64,000 nt of DNA from CAYTGR01 sp964437445 (GTDB lineage Bacteria; Chloroflexota; Anaerolineae; B4-G1; SLSP01), in contig CAYTGR010000008.1 of the NCBI GenBank assembly GCA_964437445.1, positions 1 to 64,000 on the forward strand, given 5' to 3'. A program made the translations under genes and the position numbers. This document shows, one piece after another, positions 25,109-33,779 of this stretch. The notes under the pieces are model-generated. The model was given only the letters and a program-made list of their open reading frames with translations. It did not search any database and was not told where the DNA came from. How positions within the stretch are numbered: the stretch's first letter is position 1; each line of letters opens with the position of its first letter.

Positions 25109-26098
25109 TTGTCGCATTATCTTGTTACTGGTGGGGCCGGATTTATTGGTTCGCATCTGGTGGATACGCTACTGGCAGCCGGTCACACTGTGACCGTTTT
25201 GGATGATTTTTCTACCGGCAAGCTGGCTAATCTTCAGCATTCATTAGAGCATCCTCACTTCCGCCTGGTGCGCGGCACCGTTCTGGATGCGCCGTTGGTA
25301 GAGCGCCTGGTCGCTCAGGCCGATGCAATCTACCACCTGGCAGCAGTGGTGGGAGTGAAGTATGTTGTGGAGGATCCGCTACGCGGCATGCTGGTCAATG
25401 TGCAGGGGACCGAGACGGTCCTCGCTGCAGCGGCCCGCTACCAGCGTAAAGTGCTGGTGGCCTCCAGTTCGGAGGCTTACGGCAAATCAACGCGCGTCCC
25501 CCTGTGTGAACATGAGGAGACGGTGCTTGGTCCAACCAGTGTTCCGCGCTGGTCCTATGCGCTTTCCAAATTGCTGGACGAGCAACTGGCACTGGCTTAT
25601 AGGCGACAGCTGGGGCTGCCCACCGTGATGGTGCGCTACTTCAACGCCTACGGGCCGCGATTGGATCCGCGCGGTTATGGGAGCGTGATTGCTCGCTTCA
25701 TCAAGCAGGCGCTGATCGGGGAACCGTTGACAGTCTACGCGGATGGGCAGCAGACACGCTCGTTCACGTTTGTGGCCGATACAGTGCGGGGGACGATGGC
25801 AGCTATGGAAACGCCGGCCGGTGAAGGGCAGGTCTTCAATATTGGTTATGCCCAGGAAACTACTGTTTTGGAACTGGCCCGCCTGATTTGCACGCTGATT
25901 GGTAGTTCCAGTGAGATTAAAAGCATCCCTTACGAACAAGTCTACGGGCCGGCCTTTGAGGAAACGCGCTGTCGGCGACCCGATCCGACCCGTGCGCGCG
26001 AAGTGCTGGGCTTTTCGGCCCAGGTGCCGTTAGTAGCAGGGCTACAGATGACAATCCCATGGTTTGAGGAGCACCGCGATGAACTCATCCAGGCTTAG
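25109..26098 (+). CDS. NAD-dependent sugar-nucleotide epimerase/dehydratase
   Basis: Translation probably begins at TTG 25109, giving SHYLVTGGAGFIGSHLVD with the GxxGxxG dinucleotide motif at once. The 329-residue extended short-chain dehydrogenase keeps the Tyr-x3-Lys pair in WSYALSKLLDE and the substrate blocks VASSSEAYGKS and VRYFNAYGPRLDPRG. It likely converts a UDP- or GDP-sugar for surface polysaccharide, with UDP-glucuronate decarboxylase- or 4-epimerase-like chemistry as candidates. It overlaps the O-antigen ligase gene by 20 bases, which supports an envelope glycan operon. Confidence 0.85.
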   Translation: MSHYLVTGGAGFIGSHLVDTLLAAGHTVTVLDDFSTGKLANLQHSLEHPHFRLVRGTVLDAPLVERLVAQADAIYHLAAVVGVKYVVEDPLRGMLVNVQGTETVLAAAARYQRKVLVASSSEAYGKSTRVPLCEHEETVLGPTSVPRWSYALSKLLDEQLALAYRRQLGLPTVMVRYFNAYGPRLDPRGYGSVIARFIKQALIGEPLTVYADGQQTRSFTFVADTVRGTMAAMETPAGEGQVFNIGYAQETTVLELARLICTLIGSSSEIKSIPYEQVYGPAFEETRCRRPDPTRAREVLGFSAQVPLVAGLQMTIPWFEEHRDELIQA

Positions 26099-29000
26099 TT
26101 TATGGTGTGACCGGGCGTTAGAGGCCGGCTGGCTCTTGGGGGTGACCATCACCCCGGTTTTTTTCAACGTTTACTCTAGCCGTGTCTTTGAACCGGATAA
26201 GCTGACCACGTTGCGGGCGTTGGCTACGGTCATGGCGGTGCTTTGGCTGGTGCGCTGGCTGGATGGCTTGTTGCACAAGGAAAAGCTCGTTACGTTCTCG
26301 TGGCGGACGCCGCTGGTGCTGCCGGCGCTGGTGATGATGGTAGTCTATCTGATCAGCTCTATCTTCTCGTTAGTCCCGTATACCAGCTTTGTTGGCTCCT
26401 ACCAGCGCTTGCAGGGCTTTTACTCATTGATGGGGTACCTGGTGCTCTTTTTTGCTATCCTATCTGGATTGCGAACGCGGGTTCAACTGAGCCGCTTGCT
26501 CACGGTACTGATCCTCAACGGCTTACCGATTGCACTCTACGGCATTATTCAACACAATGGGTTGGATCCGCTGCCCTGGGCTGGCGACGTGCAAACGCGC
26601 GTGGCTTCCAACATGGGCAATCCTATTTTTGTGGCTGCCTACCTGATCATGATTATTCCACTCACGGCGGCCCGCATTGTGGAGAGCTTCCGCGATATTC
26701 TGGGGCGGGAAGAATCTCGGGTGAGTGATATCCTCCGGGCCTCAGGGTATATCTTCGTCCTGGCGGTTGAGGTGTTGGGGTGGTGGTATGCGCAAAGCCG
26801 TGGCCCTATTTTGGGGTTAATCGCGGCCGGGTTCATGTTCCCTTTGCTGGCCTTGTTGATATTGCAGCGGCAGGCGCTGGCTAAGGAAATGGAACGTCGC
26901 TCCTGGTTGATGGATACAGCGCGGGGCATTGCTTTTGGTGTTGGAACCCTGCTCCTGGCCGGGGCAATTCTTGCGCTTGGCGTGCTGGTATTCCAGGGGA
27001 AAGTTGGGCTTTACCTGGGGGGCTTTTTAGCGGCCCTGGTGTTTGGCGCAGCCTGGCTCTATTTTATTGTGGAGCGTAAGGGTTGGCACTGGCTCTGGAT
27101 TGGTTGGGGGGCCGTGGGGCTGTCAGTGGCCATGGCGCTGCTGGCGATCAATCTTCCCGGTCCTTTGCAGACTCGCGCGCAGCAGGTCCACACTTTGAAC
27201 CGGCTGGCGAATATTACCGAGCTGGAGAGCGGTAGCGGTAAAGTCCGCACGTTGATCTGGCAGGGGGCGATAGAGCTGATCAAGCCCCATGCGCCTATCA
27301 CTTTCCCTGATGGAAGCACGGATAAGTTCAATGCGATCCGTTTACTGGTGGGATATGGCCCCGAATCCATGTACGTCTCCTACAATAATTTCTACCCTCC
27401 GGACCTGGGGCATTATGAATCCCGCACCGCTTCGCCGGACCGTTCGCACAACGAGACGCTGGACTCGCTGGCCAATACCGGCCTGCTGGGATTGCTGGCT
27501 TATCTTTTCGTCTTCGGCAGCGTCTTCTATTGGGGCTTCCGTTGGTTGGGGTTGCTGAAAAGTCGCCAGCAGCTTTTGATCTATCTGGGTCTGGACATTT
27601 TCTTTTTCCTGGTCTTTTTCTTCATTGGCTGGCGTGTCGCCGGTCTTTACCTGTTTGCAGTGGCCGTCCCGTTGGGTATCCTGGTAGGGACGGTGGTTTA
27701 TTTGGTCCTGGAAGGGTTCCGTGAGGCTATTCGCGGGCGCGAGGCGGCGGCCGAAAGCCAGCCGCACCCGCACACGATCTTGATTGTGGCAATTCTGGCG
27801 GCGGTGATTGGCCATCTGGTAGAAATCAACTTCGGGATTGCGATTGCTTCCACCCGTACCACCTTCTGGGCTTTGGCCGGGTTGCTGGTCGTCCTGGGGT
27901 TGGAATGGCTCCCCGGCGAGAATAGCATCAAGTCGGCCAAGGAATTGTCCGCTCCGGCGGCTGCCGGGCAGCCGCAACGGCGGCGCAAGCGCCATGAGGA
28001 GTTACCGGTCCCCTTCCCCGTACCGACCCAGCAGTGGCTGTACGCTGTGTTGGCGTTGTGTCTTTTGAGTACTTTCTTATTGGGGACACTTTCGTACGAC
28101 TTTATCAACAACCCTGGCCGACTCAGTGATGCCGGAAAGATTTTCTGGAATTCACTGACGCAGCTTTATGTCCAACAACGTACCTCTTACGGCGGTCTGT
28201 TGATCTTTATCTTCACCTGGATCATGTTTGGGATGATCGGCTTGAGTGAGCTGGACCGTGAGGGTCTCTTTGACGAACAGCGTGGTCAGCGTTGGGGAAC
28301 GGCTGTGCTGGCCTACGTGGGTATCACCCTGCTCGGCTGGCTGTTATTCGGTTCATTGTTAGCTGCTCACCAGGGCCGGTTGGTTTCCATTCCGGTGACC
28401 TCCATTCCTGACGTGGTGGCTGTAGCCGTCCGGCTGGCCAATATTCTTGGCTATTACTATCTGTTCATTTTCCTGCTGGTTGCAGTAAACGGCCTGTTGC
28501 TAATGCGGGAAGCCCCGCAACCCAAGCCGTGGGGCGACCCGATCAGTGCCGGCGTGCTGGTAGTGGCCCTCTTGATGGCCGGTGTTTTGATCCGCTATGG
28601 CTGTTACGACTTGATCCGTGCTGATATTGTTTTCAAACAGGGGAGTGTGTACGCCGACGCTGCTAACGCGGCGCAGAAACAAATCGGCATTGCTCATTAT
28701 GAAAAGGCGATTGAACTGGCTCCCCGTGAGGATTACTACTATCTTTTCCGGGGCAAGGCTTACCTGGAACTGGCGCAGATGGTAGAAGATGCCCAGACCC
28801 GCGAGGCGGTGATGGTTCGCACCGAGGAGGTGCTCCAACAAGCGCGCGAAATCAACCCGCTCAACACCGATCACAGCGCCAATTTGGGGCGGTTCTACCG
28901 CTCCTGGGCGGGACAAACCACGGACTCGGCATTGCGCGCCGAACGGTTACAAAAGTCCCTGGAGAACTACAAAATCGCGTTGACTCTCAGTCCGCACAAC

Positions 29001-29504
29001 GTGATCTTGTGGAATGAGCAGGGCATCCTCTACGCCTTTGATTTGCAAGATAGTCTCAGCTTTCAACAGACGATTTCCCACTCGTTGGAGCTGGATTCCC
29101 GCTTTGATCAAACCTGGATGTTGCTGGGCGATGTCCGTTCCTCGCAGGGAGATGTTGCCGGCGCGATGGCGGCTTATCAAGAGGCACTGGCTATCTCGCC
29201 TATTAATTGTAATGTGCGCCGGGTGTTAGGTACGATGCAGGCCCAACAGGGGTTATGGAATGAATCGGTGGCGACATTGGAACGAGCTGTTGAGGATTGC
29301 GCCAATGTGACCGAGCTGTGGGACGTTTACCGGGTGTTAGCGATTGGGTACGCCAATCAGGGGCGCGGCTCTGAAGCCTTCCAGGTGGCGAATCAGGCTT
29401 TGACGTTAGCGCCTGACGACCAGAAATCAACCGTACAACAGCTGCTAGATGCGTTGCAGGGCCAATCTATTCAACCAACGCCGCAGCCCACGCCACAACC
29501 TTAA
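26079..29504 (+). CDS. O-antigen ligase-like membrane protein with C-terminal TPRs
   Basis: The ATG at 26079 follows GAGGAG inside the end of the epimerase gene. The 1141-residue product has more than a dozen membrane helices. A Wzy_C/O-antigen-ligase core shows YAQSRGPILGLIAAG and the large outer loop LLVGYGPESMYVSYNNFYPP with RSHNETLDSLANTGLLGLL. After a second helical cluster, the last 280 residues are TPR units, such as HYEKAIELAPREDYYYLFRG and GDVAGAMAAYQEALAISPIN, ending in a PTPQPTPQP tail. It would polymerise or ligate surface glycans at the outer face of the membrane. It is much longer than usual WaaL/Wzy proteins. Confidence 0.85.
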   Translation: MNSSRLSLWCDRALEAGWLLGVTITPVFFNVYSSRVFEPDKLTTLRALATVMAVLWLVRWLDGLLHKEKLVTFSWRTPLVLPALVMMVVYLISSIFSLVPYTSFVGSYQRLQGFYSLMGYLVLFFAILSGLRTRVQLSRLLTVLILNGLPIALYGIIQHNGLDPLPWAGDVQTRVASNMGNPIFVAAYLIMIIPLTAARIVESFRDILGREESRVSDILRASGYIFVLAVEVLGWWYAQSRGPILGLIAAGFMFPLLALLILQRQALAKEMERRSWLMDTARGIAFGVGTLLLAGAILALGVLVFQGKVGLYLGGFLAALVFGAAWLYFIVERKGWHWLWIGWGAVGLSVAMALLAINLPGPLQTRAQQVHTLNRLANITELESGSGKVRTLIWQGAIELIKPHAPITFPDGSTDKFNAIRLLVGYGPESMYVSYNNFYPPDLGHYESRTASPDRSHNETLDSLANTGLLGLLAYLFVFGSVFYWGFRWLGLLKSRQQLLIYLGLDIFFFLVFFFIGWRVAGLYLFAVAVPLGILVGTVVYLVLEGFREAIRGREAAAESQPHPHTILIVAILAAVIGHLVEINFGIAIASTRTTFWALAGLLVVLGLEWLPGENSIKSAKELSAPAAAGQPQRRRKRHEELPVPFPVPTQQWLYAVLALCLLSTFLLGTLSYDFINNPGRLSDAGKIFWNSLTQLYVQQRTSYGGLLIFIFTWIMFGMIGLSELDREGLFDEQRGQRWGTAVLAYVGITLLGWLLFGSLLAAHQGRLVSIPVTSIPDVVAVAVRLANILGYYYLFIFLLVAVNGLLLMREAPQPKPWGDPISAGVLVVALLMAGVLIRYGCYDLIRADIVFKQGSVYADAANAAQKQIGIAHYEKAIELAPREDYYYLFRGKAYLELAQMVEDAQTREAVMVRTEEVLQQAREINPLNTDHSANLGRFYRSWAGQTTDSALRAERLQKSLENYKIALTLSPHNVILWNEQGILYAFDLQDSLSFQQTISHSLELDSRFDQTWMLLGDVRSSQGDVAGAMAAYQEALAISPINCNVRRVLGTMQAQQGLWNESVATLERAVEDCANVTELWDVYRVLAIGYANQGRGSEAFQVANQALTLAPDDQKSTVQQLLDALQGQSIQPTPQPTPQP

Positions 29505-29520
29505 CGTTCGGTGAGTGGTG

Positions 29521-30534
29521 ATGCAGACCTATCTGATTGTTTTTGTGGGAGTGCTTTTTCTGGCGGTGTTGGGGACGCCCTTAGCACGCAAGTTGGGCTT
29601 GCGGATTGCTGTAGATCAGCCCGACCCCACCCGTAAAGTCCATACCGTGCCGACTCCCCGGTTGGGCGGCGTAGCGATCTTTCTCAGTACCATGGTCGTC
29701 ACATTGATATTGGGGGAGCGGTATGGCCTGAACCAGCTGGCCGGGACGTTGATAGGCGCTGCCATCGTCTCTTTTTTGGGCCTGTGGGATGATCGGTTTA
29801 CACTCCGGGCCTGGACTAAGCTGTTGGGGCAGCTGGCCGCGACCGCGTTGTTGATCGCCAGTGGCGTTTACATCACCAGTCTGCGATTGCCGTTGCTGAA
29901 TTACGCCGCTACTGTATTGTGGGTGGTGGGAATCACCAATGCGCTCAATCTACTGGACAACATGGATGGGCTATCGGCCGGGGTCGCGGCCATTGCCGCG
30001 GCCCACTTCGCGCTGATGTGCGCTTTCAGCGGCCAGTATTTGGTGGGCGCGCTGGCCGTGGCGGTGATGGCAGCCTGTGTGGGATTTTTGATCTACAACT
30101 GGAACCCGGCCACCATTTTCATGGGGGATTCCGGGAGCCTGTTCCTGGGTTTTGTGCTGGCAGCAATTGGGATCAAGCTACGGTTTCCTGATAATGTCAC
30201 CTTTGTGACCTGGATGATTCCTATCCTGGTCATGGGAGTTGCCATTTTCGACACCAGCCTTGTGACCATCTCACGTCTCAAGCGTGGGTTGAACCCTTTG
30301 ACCACACCGGGTAAAGATCACACGTCGCACCGGCTGACCTATGCCGGTCTAACCCGCCGTGAGGCGGTATTGGTCATCTATGTTGCCGGTTTTCTGTTGG
30401 GATTGGTTGCCCTCTTTGTCACCCAGGCGACCATTTTGCAGGGGTATGGGGTGGGCAGTGTCGTTGTCATCATAGGGGGATATGCGCTATGGCGGATGGA
30501 GCGCCCCCCCTTTTGGCCGCCTCGTCCTGAGTGA
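29521..30534 (+). CDS. WecA/MraY-like undecaprenyl-phosphate sugar-1-phosphate transferase
   Basis: This polytopic protein of about 337 residues (ATG 29521, after two GTG codons) has the PNPT family motifs. QPDPTRKVHTVPTPRLGGV is near the N-terminus, LLGLWDDRF-type motif GLWDDRFTLRAWTK follows, then NALNLLDNMDGLSAGVAA and TIFMGDSGSLFLGFVLAA. HTSHRL appears in a cytoplasmic loop. It transfers a sugar-1-phosphate, probably GlcNAc-1-P, from UDP to undecaprenyl phosphate, starting a cell-surface polymer. It lies 16 bases after the ligase gene in the same operon. Confidence 0.9.
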   Translation: MQTYLIVFVGVLFLAVLGTPLARKLGLRIAVDQPDPTRKVHTVPTPRLGGVAIFLSTMVVTLILGERYGLNQLAGTLIGAAIVSFLGLWDDRFTLRAWTKLLGQLAATALLIASGVYITSLRLPLLNYAATVLWVVGITNALNLLDNMDGLSAGVAAIAAAHFALMCAFSGQYLVGALAVAVMAACVGFLIYNWNPATIFMGDSGSLFLGFVLAAIGIKLRFPDNVTFVTWMIPILVMGVAIFDTSLVTISRLKRGLNPLTTPGKDHTSHRLTYAGLTRREAVLVIYVAGFLLGLVALFVTQATILQGYGVGSVVVIIGGYALWRMERPPFWPPRPE

Positions 30535-30634
30535 GTCAGCAAACCGGCAGGGGGACAAGGTATTTGTGCATTCGTGATCTATGCGTGGACGGCCCCGTGT
30601 GCCCCCCGCATTCCAGCCTCCCCTGCGATACCCC

Positions 30635-30662
30635 TTGTTTTCCGGGCGGTCGGTGGTATAAT
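30635..30662 (+). promoter_or_regulatory. Promoter for the DsbA-cyclophilin gene
   Basis: TTGTTT and a consensus TATAAT are 16 bases apart, about 40 bases ahead of the 30703 start. Confidence 0.7.
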
Positions 30663-30702
30663 TTTTACTATGTTTTTTAACGAAAAAAGAAGGAGACTAA
30701 GG

Positions 30703-31953
30703 ATGAAGAAAAACGGTGGATTGTTCATGGCTCTATTGGTGGCCATGCTGGTAATTCTAAGCGCCTGCGGGCCGCAGCCGACCGCTGAGCCACCGGCGAC
30801 TCAAACACCGACCACGGCACCTACCCAATTGCCTGCCACTGCTGCGCCTACCGCCACAGTGCCTACCGGACCGGTGACCATCAATACGCCGGAAGCACCC
30901 GGTGAATGTGTCTCCAGTGCGTTGCCACTGCGCCCGTTAGATGATACGGATTGGGTCAAAGGGGCCAGCGCTGATCAGGCCAAGATCACGATTGTTGAAT
31001 ATTCAGATTTTCAATGCCCTGGTTGTAGCGGGATGTATCCGCTGGTGGAAGAATTGCTGAAAGCCCATCCCGAAGTACAGTTTGCCTACCGACACTTCCC
31101 GTTGACCAGCATTCATGACAAAGCTTTCCGGGCCGCCGAAGCCGCCGAAGCTGCTGGCGCGCAGGGAAAATTTTGGGAAATGTACGCCCTGTTATTCCAA
31201 AATCAGGCAGATTGGACCAGCCTTTCGGCGGAGGAGTTTGATAAGAAACTGGAAGAGTATGCCGGTCAGCTGAGTCTGGATGTATCTCAGTTCAAGCAGG
31301 CCCTGACGGAGGGTGCTTTCAAAGACAAGGTACAGCAGAGCTATGATGAGGCTGTCCAGATTGGATTACCCGGTACACCCAGTTTTATTTTTGACGGGGT
31401 CGTTTACCAGGGTGGACTTAGCTATGACGGGCTGGAGGGTTTCATAACGACGGTGCAGCAGCTGAAGTCACTGCAGTTTGCTGAGCCGCCGGAGACAACG
31501 CTGAACGTCAACAAATCGTACCAGGCGACTCTCCAAACCTCCAAGGGTAAAATTGTGATCAAGCTCTTCCCTCAATCGGCTCCCACCCAGGTGAACAATT
31601 TCATTTTCCTGGCCAAGAATAAATGGTACGACGGTGGTAACTTTTTCTTCGTCCAGCCCAACTATGTGGCGGTGACGGGGGATCCTACCAATACCGGGGC
31701 CGGTGATCCCGGTTACTATTGTTCAGGGGAAACCAACAGTGTATTTGACCGGCCTGGCCTGGTTGGGATAACCGCCGGCGGGCAGTTTTTCATCACTCTT
31801 GGCACGGACGCTAACGCCTTGAGCGGGCGGTTGGCACTCATCGGTCAGGTGACGGAAGGGTTGGAAGTGGCTCAGTCGCTGGCCACCCAGGCTATGGAAT
31901 CCGGCGATCCGCCGGCCGATGTGTTACAGAGCGTGACCGTCACCGAGCAATAA
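30703..31953 (+). CDS. Lipoprotein fusing a DsbA-like thioredoxin domain to a cyclophilin-type PPIase
   Basis: The ATG at 30703 follows AAGGAG. The 416-residue product starts with a lipoprotein signal ending ILSAC (about residue 22) and a Thr/Pro linker. A DsbA-like domain comes next: IVEYSDFQCPGCSGMYPLVE with the CPGC redox site near residue 105 and IGLPGTPSFIF near 225. The last 140 residues are a cyclophilin domain, YQATLQTSKGKIVIKLFPQS, then APTQVNNFIFLAKNKWYDG and GDPTNTGAGDPGY. Both activities assist folding of exported proteins outside the membrane. Disulfide oxidation or isomerisation joined to proline isomerisation on one anchor is unusual. The usual cyclophilin FHR motif reads FFFVQ here, so PPIase activity may be reduced. 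Confidence 0.88.
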   Translation: MKKNGGLFMALLVAMLVILSACGPQPTAEPPATQTPTTAPTQLPATAAPTATVPTGPVTINTPEAPGECVSSALPLRPLDDTDWVKGASADQAKITIVEYSDFQCPGCSGMYPLVEELLKAHPEVQFAYRHFPLTSIHDKAFRAAEAAEAAGAQGKFWEMYALLFQNQADWTSLSAEEFDKKLEEYAGQLSLDVSQFKQALTEGAFKDKVQQSYDEAVQIGLPGTPSFIFDGVVYQGGLSYDGLEGFITTVQQLKSLQFAEPPETTLNVNKSYQATLQTSKGKIVIKLFPQSAPTQVNNFIFLAKNKWYDGGNFFFVQPNYVAVTGDPTNTGAGDPGYYCSGETNSVFDRPGLVGITAGGQFFITLGTDANALSGRLALIGQVTEGLEVAQSLATQAMESGDPPADVLQSVTVTEQ

Positions 31954-31977
31954 AAAACTCCGAGTTTCGGCAATCCA

Positions 31978-32006
31978 AACGGGGCGGTCACAGCGACCGC
32001 CCCGTT
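31978..32006 (+). terminator. Terminator after the DsbA-cyclophilin gene
   Basis: A 12-bp stem, AACGGGGCGGTC with its complement GACCGCCCCGTT, closes a short loop and is followed by GTTAT. It lies 25 bases after the stop codon. Confidence 0.75.
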
Positions 32007-32025
32007 GTTATAGTAACCCTGGTTG

Positions 32026-32053
32026 TTGCATGTCCAGGCAGGCGTGGTATAAT
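32026..32053 (+). promoter_or_regulatory. Promoter for tRNA-Gln
   Basis: TTGCAT and a consensus TATAAT are 16 bases apart, with the predicted start about 12 bases before the mature tRNA. Confidence 0.7.
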
Positions 32054-32072
32054 CAAAGCGCAACCTGACTTT

Positions 32073-32144
32073 TGGGGCGTGGCCAAGTGGTAAGGCGACA
32101 GACTTTGGATCTGTTTACCGTAGGTTCGAATCCTACCGCCCCAG
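32073..32144 (+). tRNA. tRNA-Gln (anticodon TTG)
   Basis: The 72-base gene folds as a cloverleaf. The acceptor stem is TGGGGCG with CGCCCCA, the anticodon arm ACAGA-CTTTGGA-TCTGT, and the T arm contains GGTTCGAATCC. The anticodon TTG reads glutamine codons CAA/CAG. The discriminator base is G and CCA is not encoded. It marks the left border of the accessory element. No copy of its 3' end was seen downstream, so use as an attachment site is unproven. Confidence 0.93.
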
Positions 32145-32189
32145 CCTGATTGTGCTGGCGGCCCCCGGGCCGCCCACCGCCAATCCTGT

Positions 32190-32223
32190 GCGGCCCGGTG
32201 TCCAACCGGGCCGCGGGTGTTTT
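32190..32223 (+). terminator. Terminator after tRNA-Gln
   Basis: A 10-bp stem, GCGGCCCGGT with ACCGGGCCGC, closes a five-base loop and is followed shortly by TGTTTT. Confidence 0.65.
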
Positions 32224-32235
32224 CTGGAGGCGACT

Positions 32236-32649
32236 ATGGTTCTGAACCTGCCAACCTATACCTCGTTGGTTGAGGCTGCTCAGCGCTACCAGGTCAGCGC
32301 GGAGACGTTGACGCGCGCCGTGGAATCGGGTATGCTTAGAGCAGTACAAATCAACGGGGAAATTGCGGTGGCGGATGAGGATGTGGCGGTGGTGGCGGCG
32401 CAAATGCAAGTTACAAATGAACCCGATGATAAGGTTTCTATTAGCGAAGCTGCAAGAAAATTACAAATCAATTCGGGTATTGTTTGGTGGTGGTACAAAC
32501 ATGGTTGGTTGTCTGAACTTGGCAGGGGTCCAAATAGAATCATCTATGTTTCGTATCGTCAAGCCCAGGCCTTGGCAAATCTTAGAGAACGACAGGGCAA
32601 AAGGGGACATCGTTTAATTCCAAAACAAAGCGAGTCTGCGCTTACCTGA
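32236..32649 (+). CDS. Excisionase-like protein with two helix-turn-helix segments
   Basis: The ATG at 32236 has GGAGG six bases before it. The 137-residue product contains two similar DNA-binding segments of the MerR/excisionase type. They are SLVEAAQRYQVSAETLTRAV with an IAVADEDV wing, and SISEAARKLQINSGIVWWWY followed by an IIYVSYRQAQAL wing. Such proteins control integration, excision or transcription of mobile elements. Its second half is clearly less GC-rich than the rest of the element. It is the first gene after tRNA-Gln and ends at a weak hairpin-T terminator just before a regulated promoter, which it may control. Confidence 0.75.
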   Translation: MVLNLPTYTSLVEAAQRYQVSAETLTRAVESGMLRAVQINGEIAVADEDVAVVAAQMQVTNEPDDKVSISEAARKLQINSGIVWWWYKHGWLSELGRGPNRIIYVSYRQAQALANLRERQGKRGHRLIPKQSESALT

Positions 32650-32654
32650 AATTT

Positions 32655-32681
32655 AAAGGCGGAGATTTTCCCGCTTTTTTT
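32655..32681 (+). terminator. Weak intrinsic terminator
   Basis: A seven-pair stem with one bulge (AAAGGCGG with CCGCTTT) is followed by a run of seven T residues, just after the excisionase-like gene. Confidence 0.45.
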
Positions 32682-32687
32682 GTGTTC

Positions 32688-32732
32688 ACAAGTCCTAAAA
32701 CTATTGACAAGTTTTAGGACTTGTTGTATACT
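32688..32732 (+). promoter_or_regulatory. Strong promoter embedded in a 15-bp inverted-repeat operator
   Basis: Arms ACAAGTCCTAAAACT (32688-32702) and its exact complement (32710-32724) flank a seven-base loop. The loop supplies a consensus -35 TTGACA (32704-32709). A -10 TATACT (32727-32732) lies exactly 17 bases downstream. A dimeric repressor bound to the repeat would cover the promoter. The nearby double-HTH protein is a candidate binder. Confidence 0.8.
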
Positions 32733-32738
32733 TGAGTC

Positions 32739-33066
32739 AGTTTTGAGCGCTCTGTACCTTGACATTCCCGCAAGGGGGCATACCGGGGACTCTACCCTCT
32801 GGAGTTGGCAATACAATGTCTTGAACAACGGGCCATGAGATCGGGAGGTAGAGACCGTTCTTATGGCCCGTGTTTATTGGACAGCAGTGGGCTGACCGGG
32901 ACTGCTATGCCGGGGTGTGCCGGCCATGCCATGTAATCAAATGTCCCCGCGCTTGTGCAACCAAGCCGGGGACGTGACCCAGAGAGACGCAACTCCCCAG
33001 GCCCTGTTAGTATACCACAAAAACCTGGAAAGTGCGCCTCCCGCCTAATCAAAGCGGGAGGTTTTT
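32739..33066 (+). ncRNA. Candidate structured RNA or regulated leader
   Basis: Between the regulated promoter and a strong terminator lie about 330 bases without a credible gene but with several strong stems. ACGGGCCATGAGATCGG pairs with CCGTTCTTATGGCCCGT around a 10-base loop with one mismatch. GTCCCCG pairs with CGGGGAC. CCCGCAAGGGGG forms a small hairpin inside a GACATT/AATGTC closing stem. It may be an independent noncoding RNA or a leader attenuating the GIY-YIG operon. I match it to no known RNA family. Confidence 0.55.
33037..33066 (+). terminator. Strong intrinsic terminator
   Basis: A perfect 8-bp stem, CCTCCCGC with GCGGGAGG, closes a nine-base loop and is followed by TTTTTG. It ends the candidate RNA, 140 bases ahead of the GIY-YIG gene. 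Confidence 0.85.
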
Positions 33067-33204
33067 GTGTTAAAAGCCGTGGTGGAATTGCTCACTGTTT
33101 TGTGTAATTGCTGCGCTATGGCGACCTGAGGCCATTTCCGCGCCTGGGGGCGGTGCTGATTGGGTGGTGACACCGGAAACTTGCGTTGGCTTGCCGGGTG
33201 GTGA

Positions 33205-33492
33205 ATGATGGACGGGACTGTGTATCTCTTGCACTTTGACAGCCCCATTGGCGATGTTGCCAAGGCCCACGGCACGGCGCAGCACTACCTCGGCTGGACC
33301 ACCGACCTGGCCCAGCGGCTGGCCGAGCACCGGGCCGGGAATGGGGCCCGGCTCATGGCCGCGGTGGCGCAGGCCGGGATCGGCTTCCAGGTGGCGGCCA
33401 CCTGGGAGGGCGACCGGGTCCTGGAGCGGCGGCTCAAGCAGCGGAAACATGCGGCCCGGTTCTGCCCGCTCTGCCGGGGGACGCATGGCTAA
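33205..33492 (+). CDS. GIY-YIG superfamily nuclease-like protein
   Basis: The 95-residue product (ATG 33205 or 33208) is one GIY-YIG domain. VYLLHF replaces GIY and HYLGWT replaces YIG. The conserved Arg/His pair lies in DLAQRLAEHRAGNGARLM, and RVLERRLKQRKHAARFCPLC follows with two late cysteines. Stand-alone domains of this type are frequent in actinobacterial plasmids and phages. The fold cuts DNA in UvrC and homing nucleases. The catalytic Glu is not certain by eye. It overlaps the next small gene by eight bases. Confidence 0.8.
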   Translation: MMDGTVYLLHFDSPIGDVAKAHGTAQHYLGWTTDLAQRLAEHRAGNGARLMAAVAQAGIGFQVAATWEGDRVLERRLKQRKHAARFCPLCRGTHG

Positions 33493-33700
33493 GCACCGCC
33501 GCTGCTATTGCGCGCGCCCGGCCGTACCGGGCACCCGCCCCCCGTTGTGTGAGGCGCACCTGGCGGCTCTGCAGGTCGTCGCCGCCGCGCAACAGGCAGA
33601 GCGGCCGCTGGCGCCGCCGGTGGAGTCGGCGGGATCGCTCACTCCGGGGCAATTTGAGACCCTGCTCCAGGATCTGCTGGCCGGCGACCGCGCCGGTTAG
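33485..33700 (+). CDS. Small hypothetical protein with Cys/His-rich start
   Basis: The ATG at 33485 overlaps the end of the GIY-YIG gene. The 71-residue product begins MAKHRRCYCARPAVPGTRPP followed by LCEAHL, a possible small metal-binding segment. An Ala-rich helix and PGQFETLLQDLLAGD follow. No family is recognised. The overlap and codon use fit a real gene, but a chance frame in GC-rich DNA cannot be excluded. Confidence 0.5.
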   Translation: MAKHRRCYCARPAVPGTRPPLCEAHLAALQVVAAAQQAERPLAPPVESAGSLTPGQFETLLQDLLAGDRAG

Positions 33701-33779
33701 TGGCGAGCCGCCGGGGCGGCGGGCAGCCCATCCCGATCGCCGCCCCGGTTGGCTCCCCAAATGGACACGAGGGAGAAAC

